Origin: Deltaproteobacteria bacterium
GTDB taxonomy: Bacteria; Myxococcota_A; Polyangia; Polyangiales; Polyangiaceae
Assembly (NCBI GenBank): GCA_016218915.1
Contig: JACRCQ010000002.1
Location: 53,838-117,837 of the forward strand
Reading direction: 5' to 3'
DNA length: 64,000 nt
In this document: positions 1-13,308 of the stretch, one piece after another
Layout: each line of letters starts with the position of its first letter
Position numbering within the stretch: position 1 is the stretch's first letter
The notes under the pieces: model-generated
The model's input: only the letters and a program-made list of their open reading frames with translations
Database searches by the model: none
Told to the model about the DNA's origin: nothing
Position numbers and translations under genes: made by a program

Positions 1-24
1 GTGACGGTCGCGGCTCCGTGCGCT

Positions 25-3645
<3,621 letters not shown>

Positions 3646-3850
3646 GGGCAGAGCCCTACCCAGGCGGGGAGCAGGAGTAAACCAGGCAGCGCAACCTGGC
3701 ACATTTTGGGGTGGATCCGGGCACGTTTGGGCTGAGGGAAGGCTGGTTTGTGAGGCTTCAGGCCTCGGGCTTCAGGCTTCAGCAGGCGCGGGAGCAGGCG
3801 ACGGCTGGTCGAGCGCGAGGCGCGGGCGTATCGTGACGACCTTTCCTGCC

Positions 3851-4579
3851 ATGTACCTTGATCGCTGCGAATTCCTCGCCCTCACCGCGCTGATCGCTGG
3901 CTGTGCTCCATCCACGGCCCAGGGACGCGAGCCGAGCCGCGGAGCTGGGGCTCCGGGCGAATCGCCCGTGCCTATCTCCACGCCGGCTGCCGCAGCTTCC
4001 TACCCTGCGCCTGCGCCGCCTGCCTCGTCGGCGCCGCAGCAACCACCGGGTCTGCCTCCGCGTGCTGCGCCTTCTGCCGGACAGCCTTCCTTGCCTGCTA
4101 CGGACCAATTCTACGACCGCGTGGTCCATGCCAACGAGTGCGTCCCGTGCGAGTGGGACATCGTCTCGGATCCAGCGACCAAGATCCAGGGACCGGCCCG
4201 CGAGTGCTTCCGATTCCCGCTGCCATCGCCGGAGTGCGAGGGTGTGGAGCCGATGTGCCACGAGATGGTCAGTCCGCTGACCGTCGACGCAGCAAAGCGC
4301 GCGATCGAGTGCCTGCGCTCAAGACCCGCGCAGCCGCCGTGCGAGTTCCAGCGTGTGCACAAGTGCGTGGATCGCGCCATCCGAAAGGCCGTGATGCGCC
4401 CGGACACCGTGGAGGCGTGCACGCAGATCGTGGAGCACTGTCGGCAGAAGTCCATGCCTTTGTCGGTGCCGGACTGCCGCGCGTATCTGTCGTCGATGCG
4501 CTACTGCGAATACCTGGATGCAGCGCTGTCGTGCTTGCCGGACCGGTGCTCGCTACGCGCTTGTCTCGGGATTGAGTAG
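3851..4579 (+). CDS. Cys-rich lipoprotein, function unknown
   Basis: A 242-residue predicted lipoprotein. The signal sequence ends in the lipobox LIAGC (Cys18). Residues 19-75 are a low-complexity Pro/Ala/Ser linker, followed by a compact domain with about 15 cysteines, suggesting a disulfide-stabilised envelope or surface protein. The ATG at 3851 is chosen because it starts the signal peptide; the open frame extends upstream only as non-coding read-through. It converges with another lipoprotein gene across a short hairpin. No enzymatic motif or known family was recognised, so the function is unknown. Confidence 0.75.
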   Translation: MYLDRCEFLALTALIAGCAPSTAQGREPSRGAGAPGESPVPISTPAAAASYPAPAPPASSAPQQPPGLPPRAAPSAGQPSLPATDQFYDRVVHANECVPCEWDIVSDPATKIQGPARECFRFPLPSPECEGVEPMCHEMVSPLTVDAAKRAIECLRSRPAQPPCEFQRVHKCVDRAIRKAVMRPDTVEACTQIVEHCRQKSMPLSVPDCRAYLSSMRYCEYLDAALSCLPDRCSLRACLGIE

Positions 4580-4583
4580 GAAA

Positions 4584-4602
4584 GGCACTGCGGTTTAGTG
4601 CC
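4584..4602. terminator. Hairpin between convergent genes
   Basis: A 6-bp perfect stem (GGCACT paired with AGTGCC) with a 7-base loop sits between the stop of the plus-strand lipoprotein and the stop of the minus-strand one, overlapping the latter's last codons. The placement suggests a bidirectional terminator. It lacks a clear T-run. Confidence 0.4.
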
Positions 4603-5161
4603 GCGGCCCAGTCACATGACGAGGATGCAGCGGATAGCATTCGTTGCTGGAGTCCGCGCAGTCGAGCGGCCAGCCGTACTTTGCCATCTCCTTCGGATTG
4701 TCTGCACCTGCGCAGTCCGTGCGGCTCGTGCAACGAAGAAGGCATCTGCCAGCCCGGCACCGGTAGGGGTAGCAGTTGACGTCCCCGCGTGAGGTGCGGA
4801 GCTCGGCGCGTCCTGTGCAATAGCCGCGCGCATGCTCTGGCGTGAGCTCCTTGGGGGTCGGCTCCGGCGCGAATCCGACGTCAGGCTCAGACGGCGCTTC
4901 GGGGAGCGCCGCTTCGGAGGCGGATGGAGCCGGCACCTGGACGGCCGCATCCATGGTGGGGACCGGAGGAGGCTCCGACGGAGCAGCGCTGGAGGAGACA
5001 GCGGCTGATTCCGCCGCGCGAGCTGCAATTGGCGGCGTTCCGGGCTCGGCGTGGCCGCTTGCGCAGCCGTAGGCAACGATTGAGGCTAAGGGCACAACCC
5101 ACCCCAAAAAAGCACCGCGTCTTGGCAGGGACAAGCTCTTCCGGGCTGGGCGTGGATCCAC
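4595..5161 (-). CDS. Lipoprotein with acidic/Pro-rich linker
   Basis: A 188-residue predicted lipoprotein. A basic n-region and hydrophobic stretch end in the lipobox IVAYGC (Cys33). A long Ala/Pro/Glu-rich linker follows to about residue 115. The C-terminal 70 residues contain 9 cysteines and end GPRH. It is convergent with the previous lipoprotein, and the two share the pattern of lipobox, disordered linker and small Cys-rich domain, but no clear sequence homology was seen by eye. Function unknown. Confidence 0.7.
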   Translation of the reverse strand: MDPRPARKSLSLPRRGAFLGWVVPLASIVAYGCASGHAEPGTPPIAARAAESAAVSSSAAPSEPPPVPTMDAAVQVPAPSASEAALPEAPSEPDVGFAPEPTPKELTPEHARGYCTGRAELRTSRGDVNCYPYRCRAGRCLLRCTSRTDCAGADNPKEMAKYGWPLDCADSSNECYPLHPRHVTGPRH

Positions 5162-5300
5162 CTCCCCATGCTATGAGACTCTTGCCCGCATCGACAAGCC
5201 GCATCGGATCACCCGCCTGCGCGGCCCGGGCGACAACGGATTTGACACAGGGGCGGCCCGCGTGGAGGCTTGGCGTGAACCACGTTGACGGAGCCCTCGG

Positions 5301-6365
5301 ATGACCACGAAACGCGAAGCCTGGCTTTCGATCCTCCCCAAAGATCCACGCCCTTGGCTCCTGTCGAGCGACGAGCCCTCCGCTCGCTTCGTCACTATGA
5401 CCGCTGTTCTCGGGATGTCCGAGGATGACGCAGACGTGCGCAACGCACGCAAAGCAGTAGTCGCTGATCCGGCCGTCCGCGCGCTCGTGGACCGCCTTCC
5501 AGGCTGGGAGTCGGGCTTCACCTTCTCAGGCCACAACTCGCCCGGGTTCCCACCGAATCTCCTTCGCCTTCTTCACGGTCTGGGCGTGCGCCCCGGGGAC
5601 TTCACGGCGATCGAGCGGTTGCTCGATCGGATGGCGCTGCATCAGGCCGACGATGGGCGCTACCTGACGCCTGGCGGTGCCACGGGCAAGAAAGACGGCG
5701 CTGCGACGTGGGCATCCCTCCCCTGCGACCACTTCGCGATCCTCGAAGTCCTGCTCCTGTTCGGGCGCAGAGCGGCTCCCGGAATCCAGAGGGGTCTGGC
5801 CAGAGTGCGCGATACTCTTGACGACACGACCCAGGGCATTGCCTGGCGCTGCATTCCCGACCCGGTCGCCAGGTGGCGTGGCCCAGGCCGCAAGAACGAC
5901 GCCTGCCTCCAGGTCACGGTGGAGGCTCTACGGCTCTTTTCGCTCGTGCCTGGCCCGGACCGGCCCAAGAGGATTGGCGAAGCTGCTCGGACCTTGCTGC
6001 GTGCCTGGCGATGTCGAGCCGAAGAAAAGCCGTACATGTTCGGCCACGGCAGGCGCTTCGTGGCAGGAAAATGGCCGCCGACCTGGTACGACGCATCGGC
6101 AGTGCTCGAAGCCGTGGCTCCCTTTCCATCGGTCTGGAAGGGCAAGGCAGCTTCCGCCGAGGACCGCGACAGCGTCGCTGAGATCGCGCGCGGTCTCGCG
6201 TCCACGGTCAGGCCTGACGGCGGGGTCATCCCCCAGTCTTGCTACAAGGGATTCGAGTCCTACTCCTTTGGCCAGAAGAAGCTCCCATCCCCTTGGGCCA
6301 CGGCTCGACTGTGCGGATTCCTTCGCGCGTTTTCGCCGATCCTCGTCGACCCGAGCCATCCGTAG
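5301..6365 (+). CDS. Conserved hypothetical, possibly alpha/alpha-toroid (terpenoid-cyclase-like) fold
   Basis: A 354-residue cytoplasmic protein without signal peptide. It reads like helical repeats: repeated short helices with tracts such as DDGRYLTPGG, DACLQVTVEALRLF, TWYDASAVLEAVAPFPSVW and RPDGGVIPQSCYKGFESYSFGQ. These recall prenyltransferase/squalene-oxidase-type toroid repeats, but no QW motif or catalytic DxDD is present, so enzymatic cyclase function is not supported. It stands alone between a lipoprotein (divergent) and a histidine kinase (convergent). The start ATG at 5301 leaves a 139-base upstream region. The fold assignment is an inference. Confidence 0.75.
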   Translation: MTTKREAWLSILPKDPRPWLLSSDEPSARFVTMTAVLGMSEDDADVRNARKAVVADPAVRALVDRLPGWESGFTFSGHNSPGFPPNLLRLLHGLGVRPGDFTAIERLLDRMALHQADDGRYLTPGGATGKKDGAATWASLPCDHFAILEVLLLFGRRAAPGIQRGLARVRDTLDDTTQGIAWRCIPDPVARWRGPGRKNDACLQVTVEALRLFSLVPGPDRPKRIGEAARTLLRAWRCRAEEKPYMFGHGRRFVAGKWPPTWYDASAVLEAVAPFPSVWKGKAASAEDRDSVAEIARGLASTVRPDGGVIPQSCYKGFESYSFGQKKLPSPWATARLCGFLRAFSPILVDPSHP

Positions 6366-6389
6366 TGCTGCGTGCCGGAAAGGCGACGC

Positions 6390-9302
6390 TCAGTCCTCGT
6401 CGTCGAGCACTTTGCGCAGCTTCTGGGCCAGGCTTCGAGGCGTGTAGGGCTTGCCGATGAAGCGCAGGCCTTGATCGATCACGCCGTGGTGCACGATGAC
6501 GTCTTCGGTGTAGCCGGAGGTGTACAGGATCTTCATCTCCGGGTGCAGGAGCGAGAGGCGATCCGCCAGCTCGCGTCCGTTCATGCCTGGCATCACCACG
6601 TCGGTCAGCAGCAGGTCAATGCGATCCTTGCGCCGCTCTGCGAGCATGAATGCCTCTCCACCGTTCTGGGCGGGCAATACGGTGTAGCCCAGACGCGAGA
6701 GGACCCGCTGCGCCAGGTCGCGCACGATCGACTCGTCCTCGACCAGCAGGATGGTCTCCGTGCCTGAAGGGAGCCCCTCGTACGCGCCCTCTCTGGACCA
6801 CTTCTCGGCTTTCTCTGTGAGGCGCGGCAGGTAGATCCTGAACGTGGTGCCCTTGCCTACCTCGGAGTCGACCTCGATGAACCCTTCGGCTTGCTTCACG
6901 GCGCCATAGATCGTGGCGAGCCCGAGTCCGGTTCCTTTGCCCTTGGGCTTGGTCGTGAAGAACGGCTCGAAGAGCCTGTCCCGCACCTCCTTGGTCATCC
7001 CGCAGCCGTTATCACGGACGGACAGCATTGCGTACTTGCCCGGAGCCACACCTGGATGGGATGCGCAGTACGGCTCGTCGAGGTCGACGTTGGCGGTCTC
7101 GATCAGCAACGCTCCGCCGTCTGGCATGGCGTCGCGCGCATTGACAGCGAGGTTGACGATGACCTGCTCGAACTGCCCGGGGTCGAGACGGACCGACTCC
7201 AGGTCCTGGCTGGGAACGAATCGCAGGCTCACGTCTTCGCCGATGAGACGCGGGAGCATCTTCTGGAGGTTGCCGATCAGGTCGTTGAGGTTGAGGACCT
7301 TGGGCTCGATGAGCTGCTTGCGCGAGAAGGCGAGCAGCTGGTGGGTGAGCGTGGCCGCGCTCAGGGCAGACTTGTTCACCTCTCGCAACGTGACGGCGAG
7401 CGGGTCTGACGCCTCGAGGTCGAGCAGGGCGAGGTCGACGTTTCCGAGGATGCCTGTGAGCAGATTGTTGAAGTCATGCGCGAGCCCGCCTGCCAGGCGA
7501 CCGATCGCCTCCATCTTCATGGCCTGCTGCAGCTGCTCCTGCAGCTTGACCCGCTCTTCCTCCATGCGCTTGCGTTCCGTGGTGTCCTTGACGGCGCCGA
7601 GGATGCCCACCGTGCGCCCCTGCTCGTCGAGCTCGGGCCTCGCATAGATCAGAATCCATCGCAGGGTGCCGCCGCGGACGTAGGACCGGCCTTCGGTCTC
7701 CACGGGCTGCTGATCCACGACGGCGCGCCGGAGCTCGGCCAGCAGCCGCGGATAGTCGTCGGGGTGGATGAACGACGCCCAGTCCTTCACGCTCGAGACT
7801 TGGCCGATGGATCGACCGGTGATCTCGCTGAAGCCCTTGGAAGCGTAATCCATGACGACTTCCCCGGCCGGGCTCACGGCGAGGTGGAAGAAGTAGTCGG
7901 ACGCCAGCTCAGCGATCATCCGATTGAGGCGCTCGCTCTCCAGGAGCACCTTCTGCGCACGTCGTGTGTCGGTCACATCGCGCAGCGTAACCAGCGTGTG
8001 CAGCTCGCCGGCAAACTGGTAGGTCACCACGCGGCAGTCCATCACGAACGTGGTGCCGTCCCTTCGCATTGCGTGCACTTCGTAGGACTCCGGCGCAGGC
8101 AAGCCCGCGGCCCTCTTTGCGATGTAGTCCTGGACGACAGCACGGGACTCGGGCGCGATCAGCTCCAGAATCGGTCGGCCGAGGAGATCCTTGGGGCTGT
8201 CGTAGCCGAACATTGCCACATAGGCCGGATTGACGAACGCATGGATGCCGGCCTTCGATACGCCGATCGCATCCGAGGAGCTCTCGAGGATTCGCACGAG
8301 CGACGCCTCGCTGGCGCGCAGCGCATGCTGCGCTTGCATGATGTCCGTGATCTCCTGGGAGATGACCTGCACGCCCGTGCACGTCCCTGCCGCGTCGATC
8401 ATCGGCTGATACCAGGAGCGGAGCCACCGGTTGCCGGTAGGACGCGTGTACTCGGTGACGAATTGCTCCGGCTGACGTTGCGCGATCACCCGTTGCATGC
8501 GCTCGTAGACCAGGGGCCCCTCAGGGCCGAATACCTCCAATGCGCTCTTGCCGATCGCTTCTCCCCTCGGCCAGCCGAGGACCTCCACCGACCTGCTGTT
8601 CTGAACCACGATCCTGCATTCAGCGTCGAACAGCGTGTTGATCGTGGGTGAGCACTCGAAGAGCCGCTGGTACCTCGCCTCGGACTCGCTCAGCGCGGCA
8701 ACCGCGCGCCTGCGCTCGACGGCCACCGCTGCAACGCGAACCAGCGCCTCGATCGCGGCCTGGCGCAGCGCCCTACCGGACCTGCGTGTGATGATGGTCG
8801 CACCGCCGAGGACCTGCTCGTTCTTGACGAACCCGATGACATGGACGTCCCCGAGGCCGAGCAGGTCTACGAGCTTCTCGCAGGTCTCAGGCGGAAGGAT
8901 GTGTCCGGCGAGCTCGACGACGCCTCCGTCAACCCGCACGAGGCGACCGAGCCGCATGGACGCTTTGATGGCCGGCGGGAACTCAAGATCGACGTCGACC
9001 GGCTCGCCGCCGATGAGCGCGATGACGTTCCGGGCAGAGGCTCCCAGCCCGAGAAGGAACGGCGGTCTGGGCTTTCCGCTGGCCGGCTCGTGGGTGCGAA
9101 CGCTGATGAGAGCGTCGTCGCCGATGATCCGCTGCAGCCCGGTGCCCACGAGCCTGCAGATCTCGTCCTCTGCAACCGCTTCCAGCAGTGCGCCGGCTAC
9201 GTCTGCGATCAGCTCCAGGTCCCGCGCTGCCGCGCCCAGGTCTGATGGGCCGCTCTCGTCACCCGGGGCTTCGAGTCCGCTGTCGCCTACCAACTCTTTC
9301 AT
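6390..9302 (-). CDS. Multi-PAS hybrid sensor histidine kinase
   Basis: A 970-residue soluble hybrid kinase. A GAF-like N-terminal domain spans about 20-200. Three PAS domains begin near residues 205, 326 and 450. The HisKA helix contains the phospho-acceptor in LAGGLAHDFNNLL (His near 609). The HATPase_c domain has the N box NARDAMPDGG, DNGCGM, and GKGTGLGL. A C-terminal receiver (about 850-965) has the acidic pair VEDES and phosphoacceptor Asp in LLLTDVVMPG. There are no transmembrane segments, so it probably senses a cytosolic cue through GAF/PAS. No response-regulator gene lies beside it, so phosphotransfer beyond its own receiver must involve distant partners. The signal is unknown. Confidence 0.95.
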   Translation of the reverse strand: MKELVGDSGLEAPGDESGPSDLGAAARDLELIADVAGALLEAVAEDEICRLVGTGLQRIIGDDALISVRTHEPASGKPRPPFLLGLGASARNVIALIGGEPVDVDLEFPPAIKASMRLGRLVRVDGGVVELAGHILPPETCEKLVDLLGLGDVHVIGFVKNEQVLGGATIITRRSGRALRQAAIEALVRVAAVAVERRRAVAALSESEARYQRLFECSPTINTLFDAECRIVVQNSRSVEVLGWPRGEAIGKSALEVFGPEGPLVYERMQRVIAQRQPEQFVTEYTRPTGNRWLRSWYQPMIDAAGTCTGVQVISQEITDIMQAQHALRASEASLVRILESSSDAIGVSKAGIHAFVNPAYVAMFGYDSPKDLLGRPILELIAPESRAVVQDYIAKRAAGLPAPESYEVHAMRRDGTTFVMDCRVVTYQFAGELHTLVTLRDVTDTRRAQKVLLESERLNRMIAELASDYFFHLAVSPAGEVVMDYASKGFSEITGRSIGQVSSVKDWASFIHPDDYPRLLAELRRAVVDQQPVETEGRSYVRGGTLRWILIYARPELDEQGRTVGILGAVKDTTERKRMEEERVKLQEQLQQAMKMEAIGRLAGGLAHDFNNLLTGILGNVDLALLDLEASDPLAVTLREVNKSALSAATLTHQLLAFSRKQLIEPKVLNLNDLIGNLQKMLPRLIGEDVSLRFVPSQDLESVRLDPGQFEQVIVNLAVNARDAMPDGGALLIETANVDLDEPYCASHPGVAPGKYAMLSVRDNGCGMTKEVRDRLFEPFFTTKPKGKGTGLGLATIYGAVKQAEGFIEVDSEVGKGTTFRIYLPRLTEKAEKWSREGAYEGLPSGTETILLVEDESIVRDLAQRVLSRLGYTVLPAQNGGEAFMLAERRKDRIDLLLTDVVMPGMNGRELADRLSLLHPEMKILYTSGYTEDVIVHHGVIDQGLRFIGKPYTPRSLAQKLRKVLDDED

Positions 9303-9416
9303 CGGCGGATATTGCTACCTTTGGCGTCAGAGGTCCACTGTCATGTCCCGCTCGATCTGTCCAACCGACTCCATCGTCTCGCGATGGCCTGTTGAGCGAT
9401 TGTCGGGTGCGCTCGC

Positions 9417-9938
9417 TCAGCCTCGCCTCACCCACTCCCTCGCCAGAATCCCGAACACCCACTCGTTCACGGGCTCGCCGCGAATCAGGTAGTGCTCCCG
9501 CAGCAGCCCTTCCCGCTCGAATCCCAGCTTCTCGAGCACACGGCACGACGCCGCGTTGTGCTCGTGCACGTACGCGATCACCCTTCGCAGCGCAGTCTGC
9601 TCGAACACCCGATCGAGCAGCATCCGTACGGCCTGTGTGGCGATCCCTCTGCCTTGCATGGATCCAGCCACGCCGTAGGACACCTCTGCCACGCGCATCA
9701 TCAGGTTTACCTCTTTGAGCGCCACCGAACCGGCCACCACGCCCTCGGACAGGATGATCCACCGGTACGTCACCCCTTCTTGCAGGTCCGACAGATCGCA
9801 GCTGCACGAACCGAGGTGCTCGCGCGCCCCTTCGATCGACATCGCACGAAGGGGATTGAAGCGCATCATCTCGGTCTCGCTACGCCACCCGAGGAAGGCT
9901 TCCGCGTGATCAGCCGTGGCAGCTACCAGGTCAACCAT
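9417..9938 (-). CDS. GNAT family N-acetyltransferase (RimJ/RimL-like)
   Basis: A 173-residue acetyltransferase of the RimJ/RimL type, expected to move acetyl from acetyl-CoA to an amine. The acetyl-CoA loop is visible in SYGVAGSMQGRGIATQAVRM, followed by HEHNAASCRVLEKLGFEREG, the usual C-terminal GNAT signature. The start ATG at 9938 begins the conserved domain; a longer frame to 10088 overlaps unlikely sequence. It lies 114 bases upstream of the histidine kinase on the same strand. Substrate cannot be predicted. Confidence 0.88.
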   Translation of the reverse strand: MVDLVAATADHAEAFLGWRSETEMMRFNPLRAMSIEGAREHLGSCSCDLSDLQEGVTYRWIILSEGVVAGSVALKEVNLMMRVAEVSYGVAGSMQGRGIATQAVRMLLDRVFEQTALRRVIAYVHEHNAASCRVLEKLGFEREGLLREHYLIRGEPVNEWVFGILAREWVRRG

Positions 9939-10043
9939 GCCGCCACTGCACCATGAATCCGCGTTGCGAGGCAAGGCCCGCTTGCTGCGCTCCGTGCCTT
10001 GGACCCGCAGACCGTGGTCAGCTACACTTGCCCCAATCCGCCC

Positions 10044-10403
10044 ATGAATCGCAGCCCCCGTCTCCCATGTCCCCGCTGCAGCGCGCATCGTCCCGCATAC
10101 CCTGCGCTCGTGGGCGTCGCGATCACTGCAATCGCTTCCCTGGGTTGCTCGGATGCCGGCTGGGACACGCCAGATGGCGGGCAGGACGACGCGGAAGCTG
10201 CCGAGGGCGCAACGGCTGACGCGCTCCCTGCCCCTGATGCGGCGACCGATTCCGGCGCAGACGACCAGGCCATGGTCGCCGGCTGCAGCGTGGCGGTCTT
10301 TCAGCCCGGCTCCACAGCACCAACCCCGGTTGGAATCGCTGCAGTCGCTGCTCTGTGCGCGCTGGGCGCGCTTTGCCGAAAACGACGCCGAGCCCTGACA
10401 TGA
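10044..10403 (+). CDS. Small MYXO-CTERM-like surface lipoprotein
   Basis: A 119-residue protein. An N-terminal hydrophobic segment ends in a possible lipobox, IASLGC (Cys35). About 45 residues of Asp/Ala-rich linker follow, then a C-terminal tripartite tail: Cys in AGCSVAV, hydrophobic helix GIAAVAALCALGALC, and basic end RKRRRA. That tail matches the architecture of MYXO-CTERM sorting signals, which are cleaved by myxosortases to leave a surface-anchored product. The mature body is almost only linker, so a structural or display role is possible. It overlaps the next gene by 4 bases (ATGA at 10400). Confidence 0.7.
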   Translation: MNRSPRLPCPRCSAHRPAYPALVGVAITAIASLGCSDAGWDTPDGGQDDAEAAEGATADALPAPDAATDSGADDQAMVAGCSVAVFQPGSTAPTPVGIAAVAALCALGALCRKRRRALT

Positions 10404-10741
10404 CCGAGCCGATCGATACCGAACGAGCCGAGCACTACACCTGGGGCCATGTCTGCGATGGATGGCATCTCCTGCGCTCCGAAGGATTGAGCGTCATCGA
10501 GGAGCGCATGCCTTCAGGCGCCTCTGAGCAGCGCCATCGCCACGCCCGATCACGCCAGTTCTTCTATTGCCTCGATGGCGAGCTGACCATGCAATTCGAT
10601 GACAGGACCGTGGTCCTGCCGCCGCGCCATGGCATCGAGGTCCCACCGAGCGTGCCGCACCAGGCCAGGAACTGCGGCTCTGGCGACGTGCGTTTTCTGG
10701 TGGTCTCCCAGCCGCCGAGCCACGGAGACCGGCTGACCTGA
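10400..10741 (+). CDS. Cupin domain protein
   Basis: A 113-residue single-domain cupin. Motif 1 residues are visible in EQRHRHARSRQFFYCLDGEL (His, His, then Gly-Glu) and motif 2 in PPSVPHQARNCG. This conserved beta-barrel usually binds a metal and small ligand, and family members range from isomerases to sensors. The ATG at 10400 overlaps the preceding MYXO-CTERM gene's stop, giving translational coupling, and there is no signal peptide. Coupling a cytosolic cupin to a surface lipoprotein is unusual and its meaning is unclear. Confidence 0.85.
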   Translation: MTEPIDTERAEHYTWGHVCDGWHLLRSEGLSVIEERMPSGASEQRHRHARSRQFFYCLDGELTMQFDDRTVVLPPRHGIEVPPSVPHQARNCGSGDVRFLVVSQPPSHGDRLT

Positions 10742-10755
10742 AGCTGGCGACGAGC

Positions 10756-11742
10756 TCAGTTCCCCCAGGGGCTCGGTACGCACACACCCCGGCTCGCTTG
10801 ACACCCGGAAAACCCGAGACTCTTGCAGTCCACCTTCTGCGTGCGGCCCGCATTGCACATCACGACCATGTCCCCCTCGCACGTCTCCTTCCACTTGCCC
10901 TGCTTTGGAGAGCATTCGCTCGCGAGGCCGCAGAACGCCGGCGGTGTTGCGCCTGCGACTGCCTGGCAGGAGAATCCTGGAACCAGCCCGTTGCAGTCGA
11001 ACGTGTGACGTTTGCCGTTCGTGCAAGCATCGAGGCTGTTTCCAATGCACGCGAGACCGTCTTCGACCACGACTTCATAGGAGTTGCCCACGGTTTGCTG
11101 GCACGCTGCGCCAGAACCCACGCACGCCTTCTCACCAAACCCCGAGTCGCCGCAGACCAGCCCCTGGTGATCCGCGCACACGGGTCCCTTCTTCTCGAAC
11201 CCTCCCGAGCATCCTACCGGCGCGCCGTTGTCGCATCGGTCCTCGAAGCTCTGGCTCGTGCACGCTGGTGCGCCAGACGACGCCTCCACGCACCGTCCTG
11301 AGACGCAGCTCTGCCCCAACCTCCCGCAGTCGGACCGGAACCGCAGCTCGTCGTCGCAGGCAACCGCCACGTTGCCCTCGCACGCCCGCTCACACGGACC
11401 GAGCAGGTCAACCTCGGTCGCCAGGCAGTCGGCCACCGCCTTGCACCCTCCACCGTGCGTAGCGAGGCAGGAAATCGCGTTGCGCAGGCACAAACCGTTG
11501 CGGTCGGGATTCAGCCAGGTGTCGTAGAAATGAGAGGCGTAGGAAGTGGGTCTGTCGTCGGGCACACAGCTGCCGACCACGACAGCCGCACGGGCCACGG
11601 CGTCAGGGTCTGGCTGCGCGCCGGTCGACGTGCAGTCGAGATTGCCACCCGTTCCGACGCCCACCGGGGTCTCGGTCACGCCCGAGCTCGAGCAAGCCAC
11701 CGGAATGCAGCACAAGACGAGAAGTCGAGCTGTCACGCGCAT
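10756..11742 (-). CDS. Cys-rich lipoprotein
   Basis: A 328-residue lipoprotein with lipobox IPVAC (Cys17). The mature part contains roughly 28 cysteines in spaced modules, for example DGLACIGNSLDAC and CEGDMVVMCNAGRTQKVDC, resembling the tandem Cys-rich 'CXGNxLxxC' modules of secreted myxobacterial proteins. No catalytic motif is seen. It lies 67 bases downstream of aroQ on the same strand and could be read through from the aro operon, but it has no functional link to it. Function unknown. Confidence 0.75.
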   Translation of the reverse strand: MRVTARLLVLCCIPVACSSSGVTETPVGVGTGGNLDCTSTGAQPDPDAVARAAVVVGSCVPDDRPTSYASHFYDTWLNPDRNGLCLRNAISCLATHGGGCKAVADCLATEVDLLGPCERACEGNVAVACDDELRFRSDCGRLGQSCVSGRCVEASSGAPACTSQSFEDRCDNGAPVGCSGGFEKKGPVCADHQGLVCGDSGFGEKACVGSGAACQQTVGNSYEVVVEDGLACIGNSLDACTNGKRHTFDCNGLVPGFSCQAVAGATPPAFCGLASECSPKQGKWKETCEGDMVVMCNAGRTQKVDCKSLGFSGCQASRGVCVPSPWGN

Positions 11743-11809
11743 GTCGTTCTCCAGATCGGTACGCTTGTATCCTCTAGAGTTCGCATCAGAGCCGATCTGC
11801 GGGCGCCGG

Positions 11810-12241
11810 TCAAGCCAGCGCCATCAACGTCCTTATTCCATCAGCGTACGACTCCCACCCCTTGCCCGATATCTGCTTTACGCAAACATCCTTGATCACC
11901 GATACGCGCCGGAACGGCTCCCTCTCGCGGATGTCCGAAAGGTGCACCTCCACGGTCGGCAGCCCCACGGCCGCGATCGCATCCCGCAGCGCATAGGAAT
12001 AGTGCGTATACGCCGCTGGGTTGATCACCACCCCATCGGCCCACCGACGCTGCTCGTGCAAAAAGTCGATCAGCTCTCCTTCGCTGTTCGATTGAAGTAC
12101 CCGGAGCACGAGCCCTTCCTTGCGTGCGAGAGCGCGAAGACGACGGTTGATCTCGGCGAGCGTCAGCGTTCCGTAGATCCCCGGCTCCCGCGTGCCGAGC
12201 AGGTTCAGGTTCGGACCGTGCATCACCAGGATCTTCTTCAT
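11810..12241 (-). CDS. aroQ: Type II 3-dehydroquinate dehydratase
   Basis: Converts 3-dehydroquinate to 3-dehydroshikimate, step 3 of the shikimate pathway. The 143-residue length fits the dodecameric type II enzyme. Seen are [17 protein letters not shown] near the N-terminus (with active-site Arg and Tyr), [29 protein letters not shown], and [16 protein letters not shown] with the catalytic His. The start ATG overlaps the aroB stop as ATGA, so it is translationally coupled as the last gene of the aromatic operon. Confidence 0.96.
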   Translation of the reverse strand: MKKILVMHGPNLNLLGTREPGIYGTLTLAEINRRLRALARKEGLVLRVLQSNSEGELIDFLHEQRRWADGVVINPAAYTHYSYALRDAIAAVGLPTVEVHLSDIREREPFRRVSVIKDVCVKQISGKGWESYADGIRTLMALA

Positions 12242-13308
12242 GCCTTCATCCCCAGCTTGCGAAACGCCTCGGCCAGATCGGACCGCGTCACACCGTCGTC
12301 GCGCACAGCGCTGCCGATGTCGCTGAGCAGCACGAACCGCACCCTGCCCCGCTCCGACTTCTTGTCCCTACGAATGTACGGCATCAGCTGGGAAGGGGTC
12401 GCGCGCGCATCGACCCTGAGCGTCTGAAGGAAGCGGTCAATCTCCTCGAATGCGCTCTGCTTCAGACACCCCCGTACCACCGAGAGCGCGGCGGCCACCC
12501 GCATGCCCACAACGAGCGCCTCGCCGTGGCGGAGCCGGAATCGGCTCACTGCCTCGAGCGCGTGCCCCACCGTGTGCCCGAAGTTCAGAATCGCACGCTC
12601 ACCGGTGGTCTCCCGCTCGTCCTTCGCAACCACGCGCGCCTTGAGCTGCACCCCCCTCGCAATTGCTGACGTCAGCGCGTCCGACTCCAGCGCCATCACA
12701 GCTTCTGCGTTCTGCACCAGGCTCCTGAAGTACGCGCCGTCGCACGCAAGGCCGACCTTCACCATCTCCGCGAATCCTGACACCCGATCCCTGCGATCCA
12801 GGGTCCCGAGCAGGTCCGTATCGCACAGCACCGCGGAAGGCTGGTGAAACACCCCGATCAGGTTCTTTCCCAGCGCGTGGTTCACTCCTGTCTTGCCGCC
12901 CACCGAGGAGTCCACCTGGGCGATCAACGTCGACGGGAGCCCCACCCAGCGTATTCCGCGCAGGTAGGTCCCTGCGACGAACCCTGCCAGATCGCCCACC
13001 ACGCCGCCTCCCAGGGCCAGTATCACGGAGCTGCGGTCCATCTCGTGCGCAATCAGCTCGGAGTAAAGGGCATAGGCCCGGTGCAAGTCCTTTGCGCGAT
13101 CGCCAGCGGTGATGGACACCTCCCTGGTCTTCCACCCTGCACGTCGGACTTGGCGCGCAAGCTGCTCGGCCTTGTGCTCCAGACGCGCGTCTGCGATCAG
13201 CATGATCCGCGACGGCTCCATGGGCGCGAGCGCCGCGACCAAAGATGCCAGCGCCCCGCGGCCCACCGTGACCGCGTACGATCTCTGCCTGCCGAGCCGC
13301 ACGATCAC
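12238..13308 (-). CDS. aroB: 3-dehydroquinate synthase
   Basis: Converts DAHP to 3-dehydroquinate (step 2), NAD- and divalent-metal-dependent. The protein has 356 residues. The NAD-binding segment [18 protein letters not shown] is followed by [19 protein letters not shown]. Metal ligands are visible in [10 protein letters not shown] (Glu), [13 protein letters not shown] (His) and [12 protein letters not shown] (His). No ATG precedes the conserved N-terminus; the GTG at 13308, overlapping the aroK stop as GTGA, is chosen. Its own stop overlaps aroQ's ATG. All catalytic elements appear intact. Confidence 0.95.
   Translation of the reverse strand: MIVRLGRQRSYAVTVGRGALASLVAALAPMEPSRIMLIADARLEHKAEQLARQVRRAGWKTREVSITAGDRAKDLHRAYALYSELIAHEMDRSSVILALGGGVVGDLAGFVAGTYLRGIRWVGLPSTLIAQVDSSVGGKTGVNHALGKNLIGVFHQPSAVLCDTDLLGTLDRRDRVSGFAEMVKVGLACDGAYFRSLVQNAEAVMALESDALTSAIARGVQLKARVVAKDERETTGERAILNFGHTVGHALEAVSRFRLRHGEALVVGMRVAAALSVVRGCLKQSAFEEIDRFLQTLRVDARATPSQLMPYIRRDKKSERGRVRFVLLSDIGSAVRDDGVTRSDLAEAFRKLGMKA

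Noticed and set aside
5301..6365. Terpene cyclase or prenyltransferase
   Set aside because: Only general helical-toroid character is seen; QW motifs and catalytic acidic motifs are missing.
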